From: Strigamia acuminata
Lineage: Eukaryota; Arthropoda; Chilopoda; Geophilomorpha; Linotaeniidae
Direction: 5' to 3'
Length of the DNA: 60,000 bases
Assembly: GCA_949358305.1 (NCBI GenBank)
Contig: OX442315.1
Location: forward strand, 18,876,427-18,936,426
Shown: piece by piece, positions 49,356-60,000 of the stretch
How positions within the stretch are numbered: the stretch's first letter is position 1
Layout of the letters: each line of letters starts with the position of its first letter
Made by a program: the position numbers and the translations under genes
Notes under the pieces: generated by a model
Database searches by the model: none
Told to the model about the DNA's origin: nothing
Seen by the model: only the letters and a program-made list of their open reading frames with translations

Positions 49356-50598
49356 TCATAAAGGTATATCGGGGAAAGTTTTAAGTAACACTTGTCTAAT
49401 TTCCTCTCGAGTCACCGTATCCTTGATCCATTTTCGGTAATGTGACACACGAGTATAAAACGCTGGGGTATTAGGTTGGGCGCACCCAAACCCTGATGAT
49501 GTAATGCCAACAAGTACCCATCGCTTATCTTTTCTTTTCACCACCAGAGGACCTCCAGAGTCACCCTATTAAATAAATAAAAAAAAATAAAATAAATAAA
49601 ATTTATTTTTTGTATATTTTGAGCAATTACGTCACAAGCGTCGACTCCTCCTTCCATTATTCCTGCACATAAATAACCATCGGTGATGTTAACGAGATGA
49701 CGAAGAGGGGACCTTGAGTAGATGTCTCTGCATTCTGTGTTGCTCATGACATTGACCGATGCTTCTCTGAGAACGGTTGACATGATGCCGCCTGGGTGGG
49801 AAAATGAGATGAATTTTAGAGGATGGAAATCGATGCGGCGCTTTAGTTTCACCGTCACGCATTCTTCCCCAGCCCGTTATGATGGCAGCTTCGTCCGAAT
49901 GATCGTTGTCGTTGACAGGGAGACAAACTGGAATGATATTGCGAGCGTAACGAACTGGTGGAGAAAAGCGTAGAAGTGCCAAGTCGTTTTCAAAAGTGCT
50001 TGGCACGAATCCGGGATGCGCGAGCACGGATTGTACGCGGCGATCTTGACTTTTTAATGGCTCCCAGTTGTTCTTGAGGTCGTGGTCACCTAAGGTAAGC
50101 AGCAACTCCTTAGCCTGCTTCCTAAATATGCAATTAAAACACAAAATTGAACGAAATGCAAGGATGGGAATGCGAGAAATACTTTCCCGTGTACGCAATG
50201 AGCGGCAGTTATGGCATAGTTTCGAGCAATTAAACTACTTCCACATATGTGACGAGTTCTGAACATGTTTACACGACGAAGTGACGCCTGTTGGTTGAAT
50301 TATTTTTTGAAATATGGTGGTTAAATTTTTTTGTTTTGTTTTAGTTTTTACCTGCCACGGCCATGCTCCGAAATCCGATTCCGTTCCTCCTACAATTCGA
50401 GGCAGGAGAGCGTTTTCGTTCTTGAAAAATTGTCGACCGCATACTGCGAGAATATGTAATTAGGTAACCTCAATAAAAATATTTCCTCCGAGTGAAAAAT
50501 GTAGAAATTCCTCGCTCATATTCACCGTTTTCTAAACGAATTCCTTGTCCTCCGAGCACGTAGAGCCACGAACAGAAGAACAGGTGAATCACTCTCAT
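49356..50598 (-). CDS. SP4: short secreted trypsin-like serine protease without clip domain
   Basis: The coding exons 50526-50598, 50352-50443, 50183-50287, 49853-50117, 49631-49791 and 49356-49565 give 301 residues. A signal peptide ([17 protein letters not shown]) is followed almost directly by the linker cysteine and the activation site Arg40|IVGG, so there is no clip domain. The triad is His85, Asp135 and Ser235. VDACD supplies the specificity aspartate. Oddly, the pocket-lining PGVY motif reads PAFY, with Ala267 replacing the glycine at chymotrypsin position 226, which would narrow the S1 pocket. A 25-residue tail after the usual end (YRKWIKD...) extends the protein. SP4 and SP5 share EGGVDAC, TSSG and RxWIK and look like sister copies. 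A 5' UTR intron (exon ends 50832 and 50626) is likely. Confidence 0.91.
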
Positions 50599-50632
50599 TG
50601 CTCGCGAGTTGATTCATCAAGTTGAACTGAAA

Positions 50633-51337
50633 AAAGTGATGTTTGTGATATTTACACGTTAATTATTGCGGTTTATTATTCTTTGCATGAGAATTTAACG
50701 TGTATACTGGAAGCCATTTTGTTCCTTGTTATTGAATCAGGTCGTTGACATTCATCTAAGTTAATCTCATTACATAAGGGAGACTTTTTTGTCCTTTTTA
50801 AAGCACAAGTTCTCGTTTACTAAGTGCTTACCTGGTTTAACTTGCGATTGATTTTTCTGGTGGAAACGTAAAGAGGTACAAATGGAAGTTAAATGGAAGT
50901 TAGCACGAGGGAGGAGTTGAACCTCATCTGGTATGACATACTTAAGAAGAAGAAAAAAAACTAGTTGCTCCTTCCGAGCTTGATTCTTGTTGGTTGGTTG
51001 GAGCGAATCACAAGTTGCTTTGGCTAACACGGAATTGGATTCGTAGCGTGTACAATTCTACATATCTTCACGCGGATTACAATTACATGACTTTGCGTTG
51101 TACTATTGTTAAATTGCGTTGGAAAAAATGTTAACGTTAAATTAAAAAATATAAAAAAAGGTTTTTTATTGTAGAATTTAAAAAAAAAATCGTATAAGTA
51201 ATTTGATGTACATAAAATACTGAATAAAGTGAGAAAAGTGAAGGAATACTGCGTAGAAAGGAATCAATAAAAATAAATGAAGTTTTAAAAAAGACATCAC
51301 GTAGGATTTTGTTTGTGGTAATAGTCAAAGTTATTGT
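50633..51337. other. SP4 leader and SP4-SP5 spacer
   Basis: A donor with exon end at 50832 (TTAAACCAG|GTAAGCAC, minus) marks the end of a probable SP4 non-coding first exon. The remainder is AT-rich, includes the SP5 3' UTR, and has no supportable exon. Confidence 0.45.
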
Positions 51338-53287
51338 CTAATAATCAATGACACTTTTAATCCAATCTCTATATTTCGTGATTCGGGTGTAAAACCCGGG
51401 TTTGTTTGGCTTGCCACATCCAGGTCCTCTTCCTGAAGAGGTAATTCCAGCTAAAACCCATCGATCGTCATTTCTTTTAACAGCAAGTGGTCCACCTGAG
51501 TCGCCCTGGCAAAGAAAATGGAGAAAAAAGTAAAGTGGATTTTTTTTTATATACACACACGCACAAAAAATAATGAACTAGAAAATCTAGAGAAACAATT
51601 GCTGTCATTTATCAGACCATGATGAAGGTCAAATATATTTTTTTTAAAATCTTATTTTTTCTTAAAAATGTAATCCCAAGCCAACATCATTTATACTGTG
51701 AATTGTTTCCAACTTTAAAAAAAATAAAATAAAAAATTGTTGATACCTCGCATGCATCAACACCGCCTTCAGGACGCCCAGCACACAAAAAGACGTCTGA
51801 AACTCGTCGTTTTATTGCCGAGTTTTGCCCCAACATTCTTTCGCATTGTTTTTTATTCAGGATTGGCACTTTGGTCTTTAATAGGATGTTCGAAGTGGGT
51901 CCGTCTGCAATTAATTTACGATTCAATATTAATTTTTTTTTAAAAATTAAATTTAAATAAGCTTAATTGGCATTTATACCTTCGTACATTCGCCCCCAAC
52001 CGGTCGCAAATGCGGTTTGACTCGTGAAATCTTCGTTCGGTCGCGGTAAACAAATGGGTAAAACATGTTCTTGGAATGTGATAGGTTTTCGAAATCTAAC
52101 GATGGCAACGTCATTTCTTAATGAGGGATAGTCAAAGCTGGGGTGAACGATCACAGCTGATAAAGGCACTTCAATGTGACCCAAATCTTCTCCCTCGGAG
52201 GCAAAATCAAATTCACCAAGACGAGCTTTAAACAGATGAGTAGGGATGCTACAAAACGAGAAGAAGAAAAAAAATTGATGCTTAAAGTCAATAAACTCGA
52301 TACGATTGAATTACTTATATACACAATGAGCTGCAGTCACTGCAAAATACTTTGAGAGCAACGTGGCGCCACATTGATGTCGAAAATGTGTACCAACCCT
52401 GAGGCGAAGTGATATCTAAAATGAAAGAACCAACAAGAAACAATTTTTTCTCCCACAATTTCACACTAAAAATACACACTTGCCAAGGCCATTCCCCGAA
52501 TTTTGCTCTCAAACCACCTGCGATTCGAGGTTGAATGGAATGTCGCTTTAATAGCTGTTTACCGCACACTGAAACATTTCGCATTTCTAGTTTGTTAAAC
52601 GTGTTATTGCTGTCAACGTACCGTCTTTATCGTCCAAAGAATTGAGCAAGCGGATCAGTTTTCTCGACGCGTAAGGGTTTTTCAGACTTCTGTCGTACCA
52701 CTGGGTATTATCTTGATATTCTTCGGGTTTTTCGTTTTCCTTAATTTCATTCACGTCCGACTTGACCATAGCTTTTCTGTACAGCTTTTCGGGTCTAGTT
52801 CGACTAAAAATTTTCGACGACCATGAATGCAACCCACCACGAACGTAGTCAATAATACGGTCGAACAAAGACCCTCCTCTTCTGACCCTCTTAGATCTTG
52901 TAAAGGTTTTAAGTGGGACGGCAACTCCTACAAAATCTCCATCAGTTTGAACGTTACTTTTCGACGGGTCAGAGGAGGGCAGGATGTGTACACGAGTATC
53001 CGACGAATCTATTTACATAAAAGAAGAAATACATGCAAACGAATTAGAACAACGGGTCAGATGTAGACGATAAGATGGGAGAACATGACCTTGAATGATC
53101 GGATGAAGATGTAACCTCTTAAGAATGTTTGTTACATACAATTACCAATTACCAGTCAGGCGACATTAAAATAAAGTCTCAGCTTACCGTATACTGGTAC
53201 AATGTCCAATGCACATTTGGTAGTGCACATGGAAAGTACAAGTATCCACAAAACAAGTGCGCCCACGCATAGTCGGTATGATATCAT
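51338..53287 (-). CDS. SP5: secreted trypsin-like serine protease with long basic pro-region
   Basis: The coding exons 53188-53287, 52622-53008, 52480-52568, 52315-52415, 51980-52248, 51747-51904 and 51338-51505 give 423 residues. After a signal peptide ([15 protein letters not shown]) comes a pro-region of about 130 residues with no cysteine. It contains a furin-like site RSKR (71-74), followed by RR at 76-77, and is otherwise polar and charged. Activation is expected at Arg177|IAGG; Ala at the second position is less usual than Val. The triad is His222, Asp272 and Ser371, and VDACE gives trypsin specificity. The protease domain ends [14 protein letters not shown], close to SP4. The lack of a clip domain in a protein of this length means the pro-region must regulate or localise the enzyme some other way. 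The function is unknown. Confidence 0.91.
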
Positions 53288-53920
53288 GTTTAAGGACTAA
53301 TGAATATTGTCGATCCATATAAAGAAAGTGGCTCCCGGTTTTACACTCCCAATGAATTGGTGTTGTAGGTTGATCATAGCATCTTGTTTTATCGCCAACC
53401 TTGAAGACGTCCTTGCTGCGGGTAGAAGCACTATTCAGTTTTGAGTATGGTATAATGTTTTGATATGCGGAATAACTGCAATGTGCTGGATGAAGGGGAG
53501 TCACCTATTTGCCGCCGGCCATTACAACGATGCAGTTCGCTGACCCAGTGTACAGATTGGACCAAATGAGGACAAACGATTTGCGTACTCGTAGAATGGC
53601 CCGGCGATTTCGAGGCAAAAAACGAAGAAAGGTGGACACGGAAAATGAGTCCAGTCTTTGGACCATTGGATGGAAGAGAAGAGGAGTTGATTCCCTTTTC
53701 TTTTGACCCAGAAATTTTATTGTGGTAAATGTGAATAAGAATTGTGTATTTTAGAGTGGAATGTACTTTGAAAAGTGTTGTTCGTTCTTGGACCAAGTTG
53801 CTTGAATGACACGTGTGTGCAATGAACTATGAAGCGTTTAGTGTAATGGCGCGAGATGTCACAGAGTATTTAGATCATTTTTTTGTTGTTATTATCATTG
53901 TTGTTGTTGTTGTTGTTGTT

Positions 53921-53952
<32 letters not shown>

Positions 53953-55009
53953 AAGGAGTTGGAGAAAAACTACAAAGATTTTTTTCTATGATTACATTTT
54001 AATGGATTAATTTGAGTATGTGAATAGAATTAAATTAGTGGTAAATGAAATATCAAATATATTATTTGGTATGTGCTAATAATAATTAAATAATCTATTC
54101 AGTGAAATTGATTTTTATACACAGCTTCAGCTAAGAGATTTTTAGTGGTTTTAATAGTTGGTGAAGCGTAGCAAAGCTTTAGAGGCAGTAAATAAAAATG
54201 TCCATATTTCTTGGCTATGAGAAACTGTGCACGCAAGCTATTGAACATGCACTAGAAATTGTGCTTGATCATACGTCGCGGCTCATGAATTTAGACGTAC
54301 AGATAACCGGTTTATTTAAAATAGGAGATTAAACAAGAAATAGTGAATTTTTCATGTCAACCTAAATATTTTTACTTTTGTTTGCTTGGACATGCCAGCT
54401 TATGCTAAAACGTGTTTGAGGGTCTTGACATTGAGATGTCCTTCCTTGAATTGGAATTTTATTAAACTGCTATACCGGTATGTCCACTTCTTTTTAGTTT
54501 TCAATTTTAGTTGGAATTTTAAAGGTTTTTTTATTCCAGGAAAATATACCAGGACTATAAAAATAAAATAAATGCAGTGTATATGATTAAAAACTTCTTG
54601 AAGGAAGTTTCTTGTCAAAATTACTGGAATTACTTGAATTAAAATAATATGAAATAGTAGTTTTAAAATAATAATAATAACATTGAGTTGTCACGAATTG
54701 AAAAAAAAAAAAATTTTATGCCACATGCAGAAAATTGTTTTTCAAATTTATCTTTGAGATAGAATTTTTGACTTTTACTGGAAAAGAAAAATAATGAAAT
54801 TACTTTTTTATCTTGTAGGTCATGGGCACATCTCTCGCGCATCTCTATTCATCCGTGTTGTGGAAAGCGAGTTGAAGCGGCAGAGGGCAGCAGTAGTCGA
54901 TTGGAAAGTTGATTCGTAGGGGTCTAAAAACACCAACACTACTACCGCAATAAATTGACGGAATGCCAAACTACACACCTGTTTAACATCGTTTTGTCGT
55001 ACGATTAAA
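53288..55009. other. intergenic between SP5 and the thioredoxin-like gene
   Basis: The part at 53290-53720 is less AT-rich and probably holds the SP5 promoter or 5' UTR. A 58-codon plus-strand frame from the ATG at 53530, very basic (RRFRGKKRRK), lies there but has no other support. A trinucleotide repeat follows near 53,900, then AT-rich spacer. The part at 54820-55009 is GC-richer and likely the 5' UTR and promoter of the next gene. Confidence 0.45.
53899..53953 (+). repeat. (TTG)n microsatellite
   Basis: About 18 units of ttg, interrupted once by att. A simple trinucleotide repeat in intergenic DNA. Confidence 0.9.
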
Positions 55010-56726
55010 ATGACGACAGTTTTTCTTAATTTTTGCTTAATCACGCTAATCAGTATTTGCACTTGTGCAAAAGCGACCAGTCTCGACGTAGTATCAAACA
55101 AGCAGTTAACGGATGTTATTACGAAATCTCCCTTTATAGTAGTTCTTTTAGGTGAGTATTGGAGCCTTATTTAACTTGTTTTACGTTTGCATTTCAAAAT
55201 TTCGTCTGATTATTCTGTTAATACACGAAAACAAGCTTGAATGCGCAGAAAGGCAATTGATTGCTGACATACGGTATGCAAGTAATCTATCGTATATTGC
55301 ATTTTCAAAAATATAAAAATTCTCATTTATTTTGAAGTTTTATTCATAAATTCTCAAATTCCATAATTTCGTAGGAAAATAATCTAAATATAAAACGTCT
55401 GCAATAAAATTTGTTTCAAACTTTCTTATTTTGTCACATTTCACTGACCTAGATTTTCTGCTTTCGAAAAACTATATTAAAAATGAAAATTTTTAAAAAC
55501 AAGGTGGATATGTTAATATGAATTAACTTTCACATGGCACATTTTTTTTTTTAAAAAAATACCTTTTTTCAGTGCAAAATGACGGGATAACTGAAGCTGA
55601 ATCATCACTACTTGAATTGAAACCTGAACTGGAGACACAGCTGCAAAGTTCTGTTCTAAAAATTATACAACCTGCTGACATCGTACAGAAATTTCATATT
55701 CAGAAATTGCCAAGCATATTGTTTTATCGTCGAGAGAAGCCCGTAATTTTTGACGGTAAGCAAAAAAAATTGTTCTAAAAAAAATGTGTAACAAATTGTG
55801 TAAAAAATGTTTTTATAATTTACAGGTCCCTTTAAAGCAGACGATATAATTGATTGGATATTACGAAGCAGAGAAACACAAGTCCAGGTTTTAACTGATG
55901 ATTCATTCGAACACTTGACACAAGCGGGAACAGGTGCAACAACCGGAGATTGGCTCGTTCTTTTGTATGTAAATTATGCCGATGCGCAAGAGAAAAAATG
56001 CAATTTTTTTTATTAAATTTAATTTTTTGTTCCAGTTGTAATTTATCTGAACAAGTTTGTTCATCATTACAGCCAATATGGGATTCTGTTTCGAGCAGGT
56101 GATACCGGTATACGAAAACAATTATTATTACTTGAAATAATTAATAAAATGTAATATTTCAGAATTTCTGGTCGCTTAAATGTAGCATTTGTAGATACAT
56201 TTCAAAACACTGAACTTATTTCTCGTTTTAAGATTGAGAAAACACCAGAAATAATATTGTAAGAAAAATACCGTAATTATTTTATGATGAAAGTATTTGA
56301 CTCAGTTTTTGTACATTTAACAGTTTTCGACTAGGGAAAATGTACCGATACACTAACAACAAATATGATATTTCTTTCATATCGTCTTTTGCAACGAAGT
56401 GGTATCGCGATACAAAAGCCGAGAAAGTTCCTCTACTACCGAGCGCTTTGTAATTTTCTATCAATAGTGCAATTTGTTTTTTTATTGATTTTAAATTATC
56501 GTCCGTTTCAGTGATAATCTTATTGATGGAATAGTAAAAAAATTACAGGTGGTGTTTATAAATTTATGAGTTTTACTTTTTACAATGTATGATGCTTTTG
56601 TTTATTGCACAGACATTCAAGGATGATCCAGTTATATTTCCTGCCATAGTGATGCTGGGTTTGCCAGTTACAATTATTTTGGCCGCTTTATATGCAAAGA
56701 GAAGTTTCAGGTCAAAAACAGAGTGA
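55010..56726 (+). CDS. single-pass membrane protein with two redox-inactive thioredoxin-like domains
   Basis: Eight exons in phase give 299 residues: 55010-55151, 55573-55755, 55826-55964, 56036-56098, 56163-56258, 56324-56449, 56512-56548 and 56613-56726. A signal peptide (FLNFCLITLISICTCAKA) starts the protein. The first thioredoxin-like domain covers about residues 25-120, with the cis-proline strand KLPSILFYRR but no active-site cysteines. The second covers about 125-245. Where PDI proteins have WCGHC, it reads LFCNLSEQVCSSLQPIW, with six residues between the cysteines, and the cis-proline strand is KTPEIILF. A transmembrane helix near the end (AIVMLGLPVTIILAALY) precedes a short basic cytosolic tail. 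This resembles TMX-type PDI relatives of the ER, but I cannot assign a named orthologue. A chaperone or substrate-holding role is more likely than disulfide exchange (inference). AATAAA at 56946-56951 is a plausible poly(A) signal. Confidence 0.85.
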
Positions 56727-57108
56727 AACGGAGGAAACTGCAATTTAGAATTTTAAATTGTATTTTTTTGTCTGTATAAATGATAATTATTTTTATAAGA
56801 TGAAAAAAAAATGAATGGTTTAAGTCCGTTTAACTTTATTTATTTAATTTGCATTTGATCGGCAAGACCTTGATTTTTTTCTTGTTTTTTTTCTCATTTG
56901 AAACTTTTGGTCGATTATTTTTGTATCCATGGTTACTAAGGATGCAATAAATACACAAATATGACTGAAGCACGAGTGGAATTTAAAACACACCCACCTT
57001 CCTTTCGGCGTTATCATTTAATTTAACTCTATTAATTCATTTTAAGTTTAAATTAAGAGCAACTGAACTTATATATAAACTGCGTTTTCGAGAAATCCCT
57101 TTCCTTTT
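56727..57108. other. short intergenic gap
   Basis: This holds the 3' UTR of the thioredoxin-like gene, with AATAAA at 56946, and the 5' flank of the next gene in the same orientation. Nothing else is visible. Confidence 0.6.
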
Positions 57109-59645
57109 ATGGGTTGTGTGCCTTCCAAAACAAAACCATCACCTGCTATTGTAGATAGTCAGAATGGGGAGTTGTCGCAGAGCGAACAGCAAACAGGTAC
57201 ATTTATTTACAATAATCTAAATTACTTAAATTGACAATTAATTAATTTTTTTGAAAGATTATTTTGATGAAGAGTTTAATTTGAGTGCCAAGAGTTTACA
57301 AGTAAGTTTTGTAATTAAAAATTATAATAAAAGATTTTTAATTTTCTAACGTAGGATAGAGCAGTTAAGGTGGACGATAATACTCTTCATCCTAGCAGGG
57401 CTAATCTTCCCAAGCAACAGGTTTCCAACCATATAATATTAGTTAACTTCCTGCTATAACTTATTTTATAAAGTCTATTACACTTAGCATTAATTCAGGC
57501 ATCACAGTTCAAGTTATTCCTGCCACTGCAAATACAAGTACGGTACGTGAATAGTAAAATTTTGTATTTTTAAATACATATTCTGAATTGCAAATATAAT
57601 TTCAGTTTAAATCCGAAAAGAAGTTTTTGTGTGGGACACACAATGAAAAGTTAAAGCATTGGTGTGGCATTTGCAAAGTGCCAATCTGTGGGAGTTGTTT
57701 AAGGACAAAACATTTGAAGAGCAATAACCACGTTATATATGACTTGAGTGAGAGTCGTAGACAAGTGACTGATGATTTAAGGTTTCATATGAACCGCTTG
57801 GCCGATTTGCTGCAAGAGTTGAACATTCTTCGAAAGGAGGCACTGGACTGGAAACAAAAGGACCTCGAAATGACGAAGCAATTCGACACGAGCAAACAGA
57901 AAGCGTTTAAAAAAACCGAGGATATTAACCATGAAATCATCAAGGCTGAAAAGATTTTAATGCAGTAAGTTTAAGCCCTCATTTTTAAAATTGATATTTC
58001 TAATTACTTATACCTACAGATGGAATGATGGCGAGAACGTGAACCGTGCGAGTCCAATCACTATATACGATGCAACGTGCGACCTAAAGAAATGTATTCA
58101 AAATTTAAACGGTAAATCGAAAGACCTGACGGATGAATTAGAAGGATTTAGGACAACTCTTACGTATACGATACAAGCGGACAGAAAATTGCAACTTTCA
58201 AATTCTGAAGAGCAGAAATCTTCAAATTTTCAGACAAATAAAAAAATGTTAGAAAAATTCATTATTTCCGATGTGTTTAGAACACATTATCAAATGCTGG
58301 TAGAACGAGCTTTCGATTTATCTTGTTTTGTTTTAATTAAGTCGCTATTTATATTTGCAGAAAGAAAATTCCAACGGCGATGGCACCATGACGATTGAAA
58401 TTAAATTCGAACACAATTCCGAATCCGGAAAAAGCACAAATAATTACGAAATTCCATCCAAGGTGCGATATAGATCCATTCGTTTTCGATGTTCGATAAT
58501 AAACAATTGGTTTTTGTAGGAATTAAAAAACAATTTACAAAAGTATCTCAATCTTGTTACTCAATTTAATGCATCGTACAAAGCTCAACAGTTGTGCAAG
58601 GTATTTCCCATTCGCTTAAGCAATGTGAATATTGTCACCGATGCTGCTATAGATCTCGTAAGTTAACAATTTTATTTATTTTTTATTTTTTTATTATTAT
58701 TTGAAAAATAATCTTCTTTTTCATTCCAGGCGTTGTCTTCGGATCACATGAGTGCTGTGATGCCAGGGTTTTTAGCTTACCTGATTGGAAATTCTGCAAA
58801 AACGTCTCAATGGCATTTTATAGCAGATAATGTTCCATCTTATTTAATGGGAAGATGTCAGGAAGAATTAAACAAGGAAGTGCTAAAAGTATCGATGTTG
58901 ACAAGATTTGATGAGATAGTGATACTAATTAACCGATTTATTGCAGATTGTAATTCCTTCTGATGAATTAGAAGCAAATTGGAACAAATATAAACGTTTA
59001 AATAGGTAATACCTATTTGATTTGAAACTGTTTCCTATTATAAAGAATTTATTTTCATTTTTAGATTCATAGGTGGATTATACGTGTGCGGTCTACTACC
59101 TGCTGCGCTGATTGAATATTTCTTGGATTTTCTTCTATTGAAGAAAACTCAATTTTCACGGAACGCGGAATGCGCGTGCATTCTTTTATTAACCATCGGC
59201 CCAATTTGTGAAACAGCGGTGAGCGGTTTCGCCCAACCAATTTGTTATTTTAATTATCACATAAATCTCAGGAAAGAAAAATTCCATTGGACGGATATCT
59301 CCAGCAACTGTCAAAACGACTCGTAAATCAACCCAGTAAATTCATCGAACATCTAATTAGACACATACAGTTAATGAGAGACGTAAGGGAATTACGATTA
59401 AGAAATCATTTGTGTGCCAATTGCTTAAGTTTTGCTTTATAATTTAGAATAACTGGAGTCTTAAAGACTGCAGTGGGATGAGTACAGTGACCAACCAACA
59501 GACTGACATAATTATGGAATATCTTAACTCGATTGAAACGGCAGTTATAGCCAATAGAAGTCGAGGTTACAGAAGTCAAATTAAGAAACATCATGATTCA
59601 CAAGCTGATGATTGGAGCGATGTACTATACTCGTACGAGAAGTAA
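57109..59645 (+). CDS. putatively myristoylated B-box / coiled-coil / MIF4G protein
   Basis: Thirteen exons join in phase to 598 residues: 57109-57196, 57258-57301, 57355-57420, 57499-57537, 57606-57964, 58020-58299, 58361-58462, 58520-58657, 58730-58888, 58947-59005, 59065-59218, 59272-59382 and 59448-59645. The start MGCVPSK fits N-myristoylation plus palmitoylation, as in Src-type kinases. A B-box zinc finger follows (Cys88, His91, Cys99, Cys102, Cys107, Cys110, His115, His121). Then comes a charged coiled coil at about 125-200. An eIF4G-type MIF4G domain fills about 330-525, with blocks DAAIDLALSSDHMSAVMPGF, SYLMGRCQEELNK, RFIGGLYVCGLL and LLTIGPICE, and ends IQLMRDNNW. MIF4G domains bind eIF4A or other RNA factors. 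A membrane-anchored translation or RNA regulator is inferred. The fourth exon's donor is ambiguous (CAA|GTACGG keeps the frame). AATAAA lies at 59652. Confidence 0.85.
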
Positions 59646-59651
59646 TAATTC

Positions 59652-60000
59652 AATAAAAAGGAAATTAGACGAGACAGTTGTGGTCGTTTTACTTTTCTTT
59701 AATTAACCAAGGTTATCTACAAGTCACTGACTTTCTCAGTGCAATAAGAATATAAAAAAAACATTCAAATAATGCGAGTTAGAACCTGCAAACTTGCGTG
59801 TATACATTCGAAATCTCCAATTTTAGTAAAGTTTTATTGCACTTTGTGCAGATCATGCAGAGATTTGTCCTATTTAATAAATTATTCGTTAATTTTGAAA
59901 AAGTTTAAAATTAAAAACAATTCCAAAACAGTGTAGTTTTAGGAATAAGCGTACTGTTAATAACTATATAACTATATAGGGTAAGTATTTGATAACATTA
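59652..60000. other. 3' flank of the B-box/MIF4G gene
   Basis: AATAAA at 59652-59657, seven bases after the stop codon, is a likely poly(A) signal. The rest is AT-rich and runs to the window end with no exon seen. Confidence 0.5.

Noticed and set aside
53530-53706. 58-codon very basic frame with dibasic runs, considered as a peptide precursor
   Set aside because: No signal peptide and no amidation-type repeated peptide; it lies in the probable SP5 promoter region.

Overview
The window is nuclear DNA of an animal, most likely an arthropod. It is AT-rich, its genes are broken by many short GT-AG introns, and it encodes a myosin essential light chain, a chimaerin, a short-form tRNase Z, a cluster of arthropod-style trypsin-like proteases and an insect-type copia retrotransposon. 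I cannot name the species. Gene models were assembled by eye, joining exons wherever both the splice signals and the reading phase agreed.

Left part (1-18,000). A minus-strand gene of unknown identity starts at 2636. Next comes the minus-strand myosin essential light chain gene (4190-5854, 5 coding exons). A plus-strand chimaerin (SH2-C1-RhoGAP, 6956-9288, 12 exons) follows with a long AT-rich 3' flank. Then come a minus-strand single-exon PRR15-like gene (12659-13051) and a minus-strand ELAC1/tRNase Z gene (15614-17530, 9 exons).

Middle (18,000-25,000). The C-terminal exons of an unidentified minus-strand gene (18151-18701) lie beside an imperfect 52-bp inverted repeat. A full-length Ty1/copia element (19688-24752, minus) has two LTRs that read as identical, a 5-bp target duplication, an initiator-Met tRNA primer site and an uninterrupted 1464-residue Gag-Pol frame. 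It therefore looks like a very young insertion.

Right-middle (25,000-53,300). Five secreted trypsin-type serine proteases (SP1-SP5) run head to tail on the minus strand. They share the same intron positions in the protease domain. SP1-SP3 carry an N-terminal six-cysteine clip-like domain with identical cysteine spacing, SP4 has almost no pro-region, and SP5 has a long cysteine-free basic pro-region. SP1-SP4 appear to have introns in the 5' UTR, long in SP1-SP3. A sequence related to 5S rRNA, probably a SINE3-type element or pseudogene, lies between SP1 and SP2.

Right end (55,000-59,650). Two plus-strand genes follow. One encodes a single-pass membrane protein with two thioredoxin-like folds that both lack CxxC. 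The other encodes a protein joining a Src-like MGC myristoylation start, a B-box, a coiled coil and an eIF4G-type MIF4G domain. I regard that last architecture as the most unusual protein in the window.
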